From Veillonella absiana (GTDB lineage: Bacteria; Bacillota; Negativicutes; Veillonellales; Veillonellaceae): DNA of 64,000 bases. The position numbers and the translations under genes are program-made. This document shows, one piece after another, positions 1 through 8,332 of the stretch. Positions within the stretch are counted from its first letter, which is position 1, and each line of letters opens with the position of its first letter. The DNA is taken from assembly GCF_032970905.1 (NCBI RefSeq), contig NZ_JAWJZA010000007.1, one strand, 5' to 3'. Below the pieces are notes generated by a model, which worked only from the letters and a program-made list of their open reading frames with translations, made no database searches and was not told where the DNA came from.

Positions 1-4
1 AGAT

Positions 5-118
<114 letters not shown>

Positions 119-129
119 TTAAGCGAAAA

Positions 130-166
130 AGAACGCTCACCCTTATAGGGTGGGCGTTCTTTTTTG
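130..166 (+). terminator. Rho-independent terminator of the rRNA operon
   Basis: A 13-bp stem (AGAACGCTCACCC with GGGTGGGCGTTCT, one G-U pair), loop TTATA, followed by a run of T. It lies 12 bases after 5S rRNA and ends the rRNA transcript. Confidence 0.93.
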
Positions 167-169
167 CCT

Positions 170-700
170 AATCCGTAGGCACTTTCAATCCTTCTAGTGT
201 CGTTCCAGCCCATTTTGTAGCTATATAATCTATATTATATTCACTATAACGGCCTGTAAGGAGGGAAATAGGGACCAGAGGAGCCATGCGATGTATGCGA
301 CCATTGCATCGCTTAGTTCCGAGCGTAAGATTTCTCGAAGAGAAATCCACAGCGAGGAACATACTGAGTTGTCGAACCGTAACTAGGTTATTTATAACGA
401 AGTGACGCATTGAGTCATTGCATCACTTTCCCACACTGAGCGAAGCGAACGGCGGGTGATAGGGACCGTAAGCTCGTAAACTACTACCGCAGCAACGAGC
501 GAAGCAACGTTGCGGACAGCACAAAGCTTTCTATCCGACCAGGCTTGCCCTACTCTAAAATATCTCATCCTTTCATATTCCGTATGCCTCATTGCGTCTA
601 TATTCTTGTATTTATCGCCACACTATGATATTCTCAATTAAGATGTTTTAGTAATAAAGAATCTTAACTTAGTGACTAAATATAGACACAAAATAGGGAG
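170..700. other. Gene-poor spacer with nested hairpins
   Basis: No convincing gene is present; the short open frames here have no recognisable protein or ribosome site. It does hold structure. Bases 329-347 form an 8-bp hairpin (GATTTCTC, loop GAA, GAGAAATC) nested in an outer stem (GTTCC at 316-320 with GGAAC at 356-360), extendable by CTTAGT/ACTGAG. A second bulged hairpin lies at 487-516 (CCGC..AACG with CGTTGCGG). This may be a dispersed repeat or RNA element; its function is unknown. Confidence 0.4.
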
Positions 701-709
701 TGTTTTCGT

Positions 710-1630
710 ATGCTTAGTTCAAATGATGTTGGTTATGATAATAAATTGAATTATCGAAAGTGCGATGTCAAAAATAAGAAAATAAAGCGCCGTTGTATTT
801 TCACTATAACGGCTATAATTGCAGTAGTATTATCGTTTATAGTGGTGTTCCTTGGGTGCTGGACTATATCTAGCTATTATAAAATTGGTGGTGTACCTGT
901 GATGAATTATCATGCTGTTAATGATATTAGCCATTCTTCACTTGTAGTAACTACCAGTGATTTTCGTGATGATATGAAGTATTTGGCAAATAATGGTTAC
1001 ACTAGTATAACCATGGATGAGTTATATAATTATTTAGTTCATAATGAATCCTTGCCTGATAAACCAGTATTAATTACTTTTGATGACGGTTATACTGACA
1101 ATTATACGAATGCCTTTCCTATATTAAAGGAATATCATATGCAAGCAACGTTGTTTATGATTGGTGATGCTATTGGCACAGATCGTTTTTTATCAGCGGA
1201 GCAATTAAAAGAAATGGATGCTAATGGATTTCATATAGAAGCTCACACGTATTCACATAAGCGCTTAACCAATCTTGATGATATGACATTACAAGCCGAT
1301 TTAGCTAAATCTAGAACTGTTTTAGAAAGTCTTTTACAGCGTCCCATACGATATCTTGCTTATCCACAAGGATTTAATAATGAACTAGTACAACAACGTA
1401 CAAAAGATGCAGGCTATTTAATGGCTTTCACAGTGGCGCCAGGAACGGTTAAACCTGGAGATAATTTATTTGCTTTAAATAGATTATCTATATTTGAAGG
1501 TCTTGATCACTGGTGGATTTTGCGACTACGTATGCATGTACCAGAAATCATTAGAGTGACTTGGCATTTGAGGGATATATTGAAAGATAATGGATTTGTA
1601 TTTTTATCCCAATTAGTACCTTTATTCTAA
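710..1630 (+). CDS. Membrane-anchored polysaccharide deacetylase (NodB fold)
   Basis: The 306-residue protein has a basic N-terminus, one membrane segment at about 32-52, then an exported NodB-type domain. Family motifs are visible: MNYHAV at 65-70, the metal/catalytic TFDDGY at 123-128, HTYSH at 179-183 (the two metal histidines) and YPQG at 218-221. Such enzymes remove N-acetyl groups from peptidoglycan or from poly-N-acetylglucosamine-type polymers; the HAV-type start resembles IcaB/PgaB-like enzymes. The substrate cannot be told from sequence. The gene stands alone, with a weak GGGAG ribosome site before ATG. The start is the first ATG that gives a sensible anchor. Confidence 0.85.
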   Translation: MLSSNDVGYDNKLNYRKCDVKNKKIKRRCIFTITAIIAVVLSFIVVFLGCWTISSYYKIGGVPVMNYHAVNDISHSSLVVTTSDFRDDMKYLANNGYTSITMDELYNYLVHNESLPDKPVLITFDDGYTDNYTNAFPILKEYHMQATLFMIGDAIGTDRFLSAEQLKEMDANGFHIEAHTYSHKRLTNLDDMTLQADLAKSRTVLESLLQRPIRYLAYPQGFNNELVQQRTKDAGYLMAFTVAPGTVKPGDNLFALNRLSIFEGLDHWWILRLRMHVPEIIRVTWHLRDILKDNGFVFLSQLVPLF

Positions 1631-1673
1631 ATTTGGGGTCAATGGTTTTCATTTCTATATATAATTATAATTT

Positions 1674-1710
1674 CGACCGCTATTGGTAATACTAATGGCG
1701 GTCGTTTGTT
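1674..1710 (+). terminator. Probable terminator after the deacetylase gene
   Basis: CGACCGC pairs with GCGGTCG (1698-1704) around an imperfectly paired loop, followed by TTTGTTGTTG. The T tract is weak. Confidence 0.5.
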
Positions 1711-1767
1711 GTTGAAATATCGTGTATAATAAAACAATATAAGTAAATTTACAAATGAGGTATCACT

Positions 1768-2416
1768 ATGGATGAAAGAGATTGGAGTATATTATTAACC
1801 TTGTATGAAGAGAAAAATATTACAAGGGCTGCTAAAAAATTATTCATTTCTCAGCCCTCATTGACAAGCCGCATTCACGATATAGAAGCACGTTTTGGCG
1901 TGAAAGTAGTAGTTCGGAGTAAACAGGGCGTTACTTTCACCGAAGAGGGAGAATATCTTGTTCAATGTGCTCGTGAGATGATAGAGAAATTACGAAGTAT
2001 TGAACAGACTATCCAAGGTTTTGGCACTGATGTTAAAGGAACAATTCAATTGGCAACTACTGGATTGTTTACAAAACATGAGTTGCCTTTAATTATAAAG
2101 GGTTTTTTGAATTATATCCAAATGTAGAATTTAAAGTTAGGACGGGGCTTAGTGAACATATTTTAAGTCTGGTTAGTGAAGATAGTAGTGATGTAGGTTT
2201 TGTCCGCGGTGACTATGATTGGAAATAAATGGCTTAGGATACGCTTTTTTACCAGATTCACTGATACAAGGTGAAGAATTTGAGTGTATTCCCATGATAC
2301 AAGCAGATGGCAAACCTTTGCTACGTCGCACATGGATGATGTATAAGTCTAGTCAGATTAAATCGGCGGCTACGAGAACCTTTATAGAGTTTATGTTAAG
2401 TTACTATCATCATTAA
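1768..2416 (+). pseudogene. Broken LysR-family transcriptional regulator
   Basis: The first frame (1768-2127) encodes a LysR winged-helix domain: the helix-turn-helix lies at about 15-40 (ITRAAKKLFISQPSLTSRIHDIE) and the linker helix follows. It stops early at 2127. A one-base shift near 2114 restores a reading that continues as YPNVEFKVRTGLSEHILSL through DVGFVRGDYDW before a stop at about 2225. A further fragment in another frame (to 2416, GLGYAFLPDSLI and on) is the typical LysR C-terminus. Total coding potential is about 215 residues against a usual 290-300, so there is both a frameshift and an internal deletion. The intact N-terminal domain might still be made, but effector sensing is lost. 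Confidence 0.85.
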
Positions 2417-2492
2417 AATAACTGATTGAAACCATATGTGTTTCGTATTATCTTTTTAAATCATTATATAATAGAATTATATTAAGCTTTAG

Positions 2493-2580
2493 ATAGTCCC
2501 TATATACATGGTACATTTAGTTTGCCTAATGGCGAGCTAGATACTTGCACAGTACCATGTATATGGGGACTATTTTTATT
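2493..2580 (+). terminator. Long inverted repeat, terminator-like
   Basis: A 22-bp stem (2493-2514 with 2552-2573, one G-U pair, ATAGTCCC...GGGACTAT at the base) encloses a 37-base loop and is followed by TTTTTATT. It can terminate transcription from the LysR remnant, but the stem is longer than most terminators here, so it could instead be a small mobile-repeat relic or a leader structure for the gene that follows about 100 bases on. Confidence 0.55.
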
Positions 2581-2673
2581 GTATAAATTTGATATATAAT
2601 GGATATATTCTAATAATTTATAACAGTATAGAGTGGCTAGGCCACATAGTGTTGAAAATAAAGCGAGGTTGTT

Positions 2674-3171
2674 ATGTCTCAAGAAGAAATTAAAGATAGA
2701 CCTTTACGAGTATGTGTCTTAACTGTATCTGATACTCGTACGGTGGAAACTGATAAAGGGGGAAATACGGTTATTCAGTTTCTTGAAGAAGCTAATCATA
2801 TAGTCGTAGATCGAAGTATTGTAATCGATGATTATGATCAAATCCGGTCGACTATGATTAAGTGGTTAAAATACGGTGATATTGACGTTATTATTAGTAC
2901 TGGAGGTACCGGTATTGCTAAACGAGATGTGACTATAGAAGCTGTAGATAGTTTAGTTGAAAAAGCTATCCCTGGATTCGGTGAAATTTTTAGATACTTG
3001 AGCTATACAGAAGATATTGGTACACGTGCTATTGCATCTCGGGCCACAGCAGGGATAAATGGTAACACTATTTTGTTTGCCATACCAGGATCTGTAGGGG
3101 CAGTGACATTGGCTATGACTAAACTCATTATTCCTGAAATGGCTCATTTTGTAAGAGAGGCAACCAAGTAA
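2674..3171 (+). CDS. mogA: MogA/MoaB family molybdenum cofactor protein
   Basis: The 165-residue protein is a single MoCF-binding domain. STGGTG (75-80), RD (84-85), LSYTEDIG (109-116), SRATAG (122-127) and PGS (138-140) match the molybdopterin-binding surface of the family. MogA adenylates molybdopterin before metal insertion in the cytoplasm; MoaB homologues do the same in some organisms. The usual TPEA motif reads TIEA here. No other molybdenum genes are adjacent. MogA versus MoaB cannot be decided from sequence alone. Confidence 0.85.
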   Translation: MSQEEIKDRPLRVCVLTVSDTRTVETDKGGNTVIQFLEEANHIVVDRSIVIDDYDQIRSTMIKWLKYGDIDVIISTGGTGIAKRDVTIEAVDSLVEKAIPGFGEIFRYLSYTEDIGTRAIASRATAGINGNTILFAIPGSVGAVTLAMTKLIIPEMAHFVREATK

Positions 3172-3317
3172 ATATATTAGTATTGTCAAAATAAGGTAAA
3201 AGCGAAGTAAAACGGACTGAATATGTCAAATGATAAAAATAGATAAAGTATATAAAACTGATAACATTAGTTTGTAAAATTATATGTAATCTCTAAGACT
3301 ATCTATTTTTTCTATGC

Positions 3318-3323
3318 TATAAT
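3318..3323 (+). promoter_or_regulatory. Extended -10 promoter of the phosphate transport pair
   Basis: TGCTATAAT has a perfect -10 (TATAAT, 3318-3323) with the TGn extension; no good -35 is seen. The gene begins 63 bases downstream after GGGAGG. Confidence 0.6.
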
Positions 3324-3385
3324 GAGAATATCAGTGACAGATAGTTACGATTTATTGATGGGACAAATTCTATCGGGAGGTTTCC

Positions 3386-4015
3386 ATGGCTTTCAAACTA
3401 AAAGGGAAAGAAGAGAAATTCTTTGGCATTTTAGAAGAACATGCACAATTATGTCAAGATGCAAGCTTAATTTTGTTATCTGTTTGTAAAGGCGAGCTTG
3501 ATAAAGCAGCAGGTTTTAGGGACATTGATGTAAAAGAAAAACGTGCTGATGAATTAGTGAATGAAATAGCAGAGCGTTTGCGTAAAACTTTCATCACGCC
3601 AATGGATCGTGAAGATATTCAATTATTGATTGAGCAATTAGACGATACAATTGACATTGTAAAGGATATTGCAGATAAAATGTTGATGTATCAAGTAGGA
3701 ATAGCTAGTGAAGGTGTTGTACGTTTAGCGGAAATCGTTGCAAAATGTTTGAAACACATTAATAAATGTATTTCTTATATGGATAGTCTCAAGAAAAACT
3801 ATATTAAGGTTGATGGACGTGTTCATGAAGTAATTCGATTGGAATCTGAAGCAGATACAATTTACCATGAAGAAATGGCAAAATTATTTAAAGAATGCTC
3901 TGATCCTATTGAGATTATCAAATGGAAGGAAATTTTGGCAGCTATGGAAGATGTTATCGATGGTTGCGAAGATTTGGTGGGAACATTCCGCCGGGTTGTG
4001 TTAAAGTATGCTTGA
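3386..4015 (+). CDS. DUF47 family (PhoU-like) phosphate transport accessory protein
   Basis: The 209-residue protein is all-helical and acidic, with the DUF47 pattern: a first helix pair, then TPMDREDIQLLIEQLDD near 72-88, a helix around VKDIADKM and a final EIIKWKEILAAMEDVIDGCED segment. Members regulate or assist PiT-type phosphate carriers from the cytoplasm. It overlaps the pit gene by 8 bases, so the two are translationally coupled. The ribosome site is GGGAGG at about 3376. Confidence 0.87.
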   Translation: MAFKLKGKEEKFFGILEEHAQLCQDASLILLSVCKGELDKAAGFRDIDVKEKRADELVNEIAERLRKTFITPMDREDIQLLIEQLDDTIDIVKDIADKMLMYQVGIASEGVVRLAEIVAKCLKHINKCISYMDSLKKNYIKVDGRVHEVIRLESEADTIYHEEMAKLFKECSDPIEIIKWKEILAAMEDVIDGCEDLVGTFRRVVLKYA

Positions 4016-5000
4016 TCATTATTTAGTTTGGGCCGTTGTATTTTTAGCATTAGCGTTTGATTATATCAATGGGTTTCATGACACCGCTAATGCCATTGCA
4101 ACGTCTGTTTCTACTAGAGCGATTAATCCTAAAACGGCTGTTATGATGACGGCTGTCCTAAACTTTTTAGGTGCGATGATTAGTACTGGTGTCGCCAAGA
4201 CAATTGGTGGCGACCTTGTTATGGATGCCAAAATGATTGACAGTGGCGTCATTTGTGCTGCTTTAATTGGTGCCATTGCATGGAATTTATTAACCTGGTG
4301 GTGGGGCATTCCAAGTTCTTCCTCTCATGCGTTAATTGGTGGCGTTATTGGTGCAGTTGGTTTCTCTGTAGGCTTTGATGCACTTAATGAGGCCGGTATC
4401 ATTAAGATTTTTCTATCTTTAGTTATTTCCCCAATTATTGCAATGGTGGGCGGGTTCATTATTATGAAAGTCTTGCTATTGTTATTTGGTAGATTTTCAC
4501 CGATAGCTTTGAATGATCGATTCCGTACGATGCAGGTTTTATCTGCAACGTTAATGGCCTTCTCTCATGGGTCTAATGATGCTCAAAAAGCTATGGGGAT
4601 TATTACATTGACTTTGTTAAGCGGTGGTTATATCGACACTCTTGATGTACCAACATGGGTTAAAATTTCCTGTGCTATGGCTATGGCCCTTGGTACTGCT
4701 GCAGGTGGGTGGCGTATTATTTCCACAATGGGGAATAAAATCTTCAAAATGGAAACTATCAATGGCTTTGCCGCTGATTTAAACTCTGCTATTACCATTT
4801 TTACAGCTACATTTTTACACTTGCCTGTTAGTACAACACACGTTGTGAGTGGTTCTATTATGGGGGTAGGATCTTCTAAACGAGTGAAAGCTGTTAACTG
4901 GGGTGTTGCTCGTTCTATGGTTATGGCATGGTTTGTAACCATTCCATTATCTGGTTTGGTAGCAGCTTGCACATATTGGATTGGTTCTGTAATTTTCTAA
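4008..5000 (+). CDS. pit: PiT family inorganic phosphate transporter
   Basis: The 330-residue membrane protein has about ten hydrophobic segments and the two inverted PiT signatures: GFHDTANAIATSVSTRA near 22-38 and FSHGSNDAQKAMGII in the second half, plus the PVSTTHVVSGSI stretch near the end. It imports phosphate (as metal-phosphate or with H+/Na+) at low affinity. It is co-transcribed with the DUF47 protein just upstream and followed by a strong terminator. Confidence 0.93.
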   Translation: MLDHYLVWAVVFLALAFDYINGFHDTANAIATSVSTRAINPKTAVMMTAVLNFLGAMISTGVAKTIGGDLVMDAKMIDSGVICAALIGAIAWNLLTWWWGIPSSSSHALIGGVIGAVGFSVGFDALNEAGIIKIFLSLVISPIIAMVGGFIIMKVLLLLFGRFSPIALNDRFRTMQVLSATLMAFSHGSNDAQKAMGIITLTLLSGGYIDTLDVPTWVKISCAMAMALGTAAGGWRIISTMGNKIFKMETINGFAADLNSAITIFTATFLHLPVSTTHVVSGSIMGVGSSKRVKAVNWGVARSMVMAWFVTIPLSGLVAACTYWIGSVIF

Positions 5001-5042
5001 TATTAATACAAATATTTTGATGAGTGTTTGTTGTCATCATCG

Positions 5043-5120
5043 ATAGAGTTCGCGTGCTATACTTAATCTTCTATTTTCAAGAGATTAAATATAGTGTTTA
5101 AGCGGACTCTATATTTTTTT
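5043..5120 (+). terminator. Terminator after pit
   Basis: ATAGAGTTCGC (5043-5053) pairs with GCGGACTCTAT (5102-5112), with an inner helix (TTAATCTT with AGATTAA) and a T-rich tail. Confidence 0.8.
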
Positions 5121-5190
5121 CTTTCATAGTAAAAAGAATGATTTTTAATGCCTGTAAAGTGTGTATAAAGCTAGTAAATTGGTGAAAACT

Positions 5191-5230
5191 TTAAAACATT
5201 ACAATTGCAGTTAAAACATTACAATTGCAG
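5191..5230 (+). repeat. Perfect 20-base tandem direct repeat, putative Rrf2 operator
   Basis: Bases 5191-5210 and 5211-5230 are identical; each unit contains CATTACAATTGCAG. The end of the second unit (TTGCAG) is the likely -35 of the next gene, so a protein bound here would block RNA polymerase. I infer autoregulation by the Rrf2 protein; this is not shown. Confidence 0.75.
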
Positions 5231-5253
5231 TATTATTTTATTTAGTTTATACT
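5225..5253 (+). promoter_or_regulatory. Promoter of the rrf2-family gene
   Basis: TTGCAG (5225-5230), a 17-base spacer, then TATACT (5248-5253). The -35 lies inside the second copy of the direct repeat. Confidence 0.65.
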
Positions 5254-5299
5254 AATACTAAGCAAAAGAAGTATCCTAAGAGGAGAGGTAGGGGATGTA

Positions 5300-5749
5300 A
5301 TGAGATTGAATCAGGCGACTGACTATGCGTTCCGCATGGTGTTGCATATGGCCGTATTACCAGAAGGCTCTAAAATAACTGGTGGTGTACTCGCGAGAGA
5401 ACAAGTAATACCTGAACGGTTTTTATTAAAAATTATGAGAAGTTTAATTGCTGCAGGTATTATGAAGTCCTATCGAGGTGTAGATGGTGGCTTTTCACTT
5501 AACAAAAAGCCTGAAGACATTACATTGTTTGATGTAATTGTAGCTATTGAAGGTGATACATATCTAAAACGATGCTTGTATGATCAGAATAGCTGCTCTA
5601 AAGCTTGCTGTGGACATTGCTCTGTGTATGAAGTAATGGCCCAGATTCAGCATAATTTGACGAAAGATTTAAAAGCAGTAACCTTTGATAAATTAGCTGC
5701 TCGGGAAGTCGAAATTGCTGGTGAAGCATCAGTTTGTAATTGTCAATAA
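5300..5749 (+). CDS. Rrf2 family transcriptional regulator, cysteine-rich
   Basis: The 149-residue protein has an Rrf2 winged helix (LNQATDYAFRMVLHMA at the start; ERFLLKIMRSLIAAGIMKSYRGVDGGFSL as recognition and wing). Cysteines at 92, 99, 103, 104 and 107, with two more at 146 and 148, could hold an iron-sulfur cluster as in IscR/NsrR relatives. Such proteins sense Fe-S status, NO or redox state. The gene directly precedes the cytochrome bd genes, so control of cydAB is a reasonable inference. A duplicated operator-like repeat overlaps its own promoter. Ribosome site GGAGAGG precedes ATG 5300. Confidence 0.88.
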   Translation: MRLNQATDYAFRMVLHMAVLPEGSKITGGVLAREQVIPERFLLKIMRSLIAAGIMKSYRGVDGGFSLNKKPEDITLFDVIVAIEGDTYLKRCLYDQNSCSKACCGHCSVYEVMAQIQHNLTKDLKAVTFDKLAAREVEIAGEASVCNCQ

Positions 5750-5851
5750 TACCATTTTCACTAATAGTCTATAAACACTTGTTTGAGGCTTTCTTGTATT
5801 TTTATTTGCTACAAAATAAGTATTGTATTTAGGGTTTTAAGGAGGACGATT

Positions 5852-7240
5852 ATGTTTGAAGCAGTGGACTTAGCTCGGTTGCAGTTTGCTCTAACATCTA
5901 TCTATCACTGGTTATTCGTACCTTTCACATTAGGGATGACTGTGATTGTAGCGATTTTAGAGTGGACATATGTATCCACAAAAAATGAAGTGTACAAAAA
6001 AATGGCGAAGTTTTGGGGGAAATTATTCCTTATTAACTTTGCAATGGGTGTTGTAACTGGTATCGTACAGGAATTCCATTTCGGTATGAACTGGGCAGAA
6101 TACTCTCGTTTTATGGGTGATATTTTTGGCGCCCCATTGGCTCTAGAAGCATTAACAGCATTCTTCTTGGAATCTACATTTATGGGCGTATGGATTTTTG
6201 GTTGGGATAAATTGTCCTCAAAAGCACATGCTACTGTTGCTACATTAACAGCTCTTGGCACTAATTTATCTGCATTTTGGATTCTAGTAGCTAGTTCATT
6301 TATGCAACATCCTGTGAGTTATGTGATTCGTAATGGCCGTGCTGAGATGGTAGACTTTTTGACGATTGTTCAAAATGGTTACCTTCCAGGTCAATTCAGC
6401 CATATCGTATTGAATGGCTCTATGACAGCTGGTGTTGTTATTATGGCTATTAGTGCATGGCACCTATTACGTAATAATGCCACTGATTTTTATGCTAAAT
6501 CTGCTAAATGGGGGATTGTAGTGACAATCATTGCTGGTATATTAGGGGCTGGTGCTGGTCATTTCCAAGGTCAATACATTACAAAAGTACAACCAATGAA
6601 AATGGCTGCTATCGAAGCATTGTGGGAAACTCAAGATCCAGCACCATTCTCCTTGGTGGCTAATATCGATACAAAAGCACAAACAAATACAAGTGCAATT
6701 GAAATTCCAGGGGGCTTGTCCTTCTTGACTCAAGATTCCTTTACTAGCGGTAAAGTAGAAGGGATTAAAAATCTACAAGCAAAATACGAAGCAGAACATG
6801 GTCCTGGTAATTATACACCAGACGTACCTTCTATTTTCTGGTCCTTCCGTGTAATGGTGGGTGCTGGTTCTCTTATGATTTTAGTAGCATTACTTGCATT
6901 GCTTAAAGTTAAAACAGGTACTTTGGCATCTAGTCCAACTATGTTGAAAGCAATGTTCTGGATGTTACCATTACCTTATCTTGCTAACTCCACAGGCTGG
7001 TATGTAGCAGAAGCTGGTCGCCAACCATGGCTTGTATATGGATTGCAATTAACAGCTGATGGGGCATCTAAATCTGTAACTGCTCCTGAAATTTTGACTA
7101 CAATCATTGGTTTCACATTGGTATATGTTGTAGCCGCTATTGCAGCGATTTATTTAGCTGTAGAGCATATTAAAAAAGGTCCAGAAGGTAATCATGCTCA
7201 CGATGTAGTAGAAAAAGAGGAGGCAAGATTATGGAACTAA
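5852..7240 (+). CDS. cydA: Cytochrome bd ubiquinol oxidase subunit I
   Basis: The 462-residue subunit carries the heme groups and quinol site of the bd oxidase that reduces O2 to water at the inner membrane. Visible marks: YHWLFVPFTLG with the heme-ligand histidine near the N-terminus, multiple membrane helices, QHPVSY and the GRQPW motif. The Q loop is short, as in non-enterobacterial forms (462 against about 520 in E. coli). I chose ATG 5852 because GGAGG lies at 5841-5845; an in-frame ATG 69 bases earlier has no ribosome site. It overlaps cydB by 10 bases. In a fermentative anaerobe its likely role is oxygen scavenging. Confidence 0.95.
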   Translation: MFEAVDLARLQFALTSIYHWLFVPFTLGMTVIVAILEWTYVSTKNEVYKKMAKFWGKLFLINFAMGVVTGIVQEFHFGMNWAEYSRFMGDIFGAPLALEALTAFFLESTFMGVWIFGWDKLSSKAHATVATLTALGTNLSAFWILVASSFMQHPVSYVIRNGRAEMVDFLTIVQNGYLPGQFSHIVLNGSMTAGVVIMAISAWHLLRNNATDFYAKSAKWGIVVTIIAGILGAGAGHFQGQYITKVQPMKMAAIEALWETQDPAPFSLVANIDTKAQTNTSAIEIPGGLSFLTQDSFTSGKVEGIKNLQAKYEAEHGPGNYTPDVPSIFWSFRVMVGAGSLMILVALLALLKVKTGTLASSPTMLKAMFWMLPLPYLANSTGWYVAEAGRQPWLVYGLQLTADGASKSVTAPEILTTIIGFTLVYVVAAIAAIYLAVEHIKKGPEGNHAHDVVEKEEARLWN

Positions 7241-8250
7241 TTACTAATAACCTTAATGTTGTCTGGTTTATCCTATTATGTGTGCTGTTCGCAGGATTTT
7301 TCTTGCTTGAAGGCTTTGACTATGGTACAGGCATCTTGTTACCATTCATTGGTAAAACTGACGTTGAACGTCGTCAAATGATTAATGCATTAGGTCCAGT
7401 TTGGGATGGTAATGAAGTGTGGATGATCACTGCTGGTGGTGCTATGTTTGCATCTTTCCCACATGTATACGCTACACTATTTAGCGGGTTCTACATGGCT
7501 CTATTCTTGATGCTTGCAGCATTAATTATTCGTGGTGTATCTTTTGAGTTCCGTAGTAAAAGTCCAAATTTGCTTTGGAGAAAAGGTTTTGACTACTGTA
7601 TTTTCTTCGGCTCTTTGATTCCTGCTTTATTATGGGGTGTAACTGTTGGTAACTTGATTCAAGGTACTCCAATTGATGAATCTATGACATATGTAGGTAC
7701 ATTCTTTGACTTGTTGAGCCCTTACACATTATTGTGTGGTGTAGCCTTTGTATTGGTATTTACATACCATGGTGGTTTATTTACTTCTATTAAAACAAGT
7801 GGCCCAATTTCTGAACGTGCTCGTGCAGCATCTTTAGTTGTAGGTGTTCCCACTGCTGTTGGTGCATTAGCATTAGTTGGTGCAACCTATGCCTATACTG
7901 ATTTATTTGATAGTACATTAGGAATTGTAGCTTTTGCGGCAGCTATCGTGTTTTTCCTAGTATCTTGGGGCGCAGCACGTACTCGTAATACTAAAATGGG
8001 TTTCCTATTTAGCTCTTTGACTGTTATTATGGTAACAGTAGCATACTTCGCTGGTTTATTCCCACGCATTATGGTTTCTAGTTTAAATCCTGCTTGGGAC
8101 TTAACCATCACGAATGCATCTTCTTCTCCTTATACATTATTGTTGATGACTGTGGTAGCATGTATCTTTGTTCCAATTGTACTTGTTTACCAAATCTGGA
8201 CATACTGGATTTTCCGTCATCGTGTAAGCGAAAAAGATCTACATTACTAA
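7231..8250 (+). CDS. cydB: Cytochrome bd ubiquinol oxidase subunit II
   Basis: The 339-residue membrane protein has the CydB N-terminal signature: GFFLLEGFDYGTGILLPF near 22-39 followed by GPVWDGNEVWMITAGGAMFASFP near 51-73. It supports heme assembly and the complex with CydA. It starts inside the end of cydA with GGAGG just ahead, indicating translational coupling. A terminator-like hairpin follows before the exporter gene. Confidence 0.95.
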   Translation: MELITNNLNVVWFILLCVLFAGFFLLEGFDYGTGILLPFIGKTDVERRQMINALGPVWDGNEVWMITAGGAMFASFPHVYATLFSGFYMALFLMLAALIIRGVSFEFRSKSPNLLWRKGFDYCIFFGSLIPALLWGVTVGNLIQGTPIDESMTYVGTFFDLLSPYTLLCGVAFVLVFTYHGGLFTSIKTSGPISERARAASLVVGVPTAVGALALVGATYAYTDLFDSTLGIVAFAAAIVFFLVSWGAARTRNTKMGFLFSSLTVIMVTVAYFAGLFPRIMVSSLNPAWDLTITNASSSPYTLLLMTVVACIFVPIVLVYQIWTYWIFRHRVSEKDLHY

Positions 8251-8281
8251 TTGGCACATGATTAGCATGATCCAATTAATT

Positions 8282-8311
8282 AGGCGTGCTCATTGAGCAC
8301 GCCTTTTTTAT
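8282..8311 (+). terminator. Hairpin between cydB and cydDC
   Basis: AGGCGTGCTC, loop ATT, GAGCACGCCT, then TTTTTTAT: a compact strong terminator. It sits 30 bases before the fused exporter gene and would reduce or separate that gene's expression from cydAB. Confidence 0.85.
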
Positions 8312-8332
8312 AGTTTATTTGAAAGGATTTAC

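Noticed and set aside
168..592. Two short minus-strand frames in the spacer after 5S rRNA
   Set aside because: No ribosome site, odd composition and overlap with hairpins; not credible genes.
5783..5851. N-terminal extension of cydA
   Set aside because: No ribosome site and not like CydA; GGAGG fits ATG 5852.
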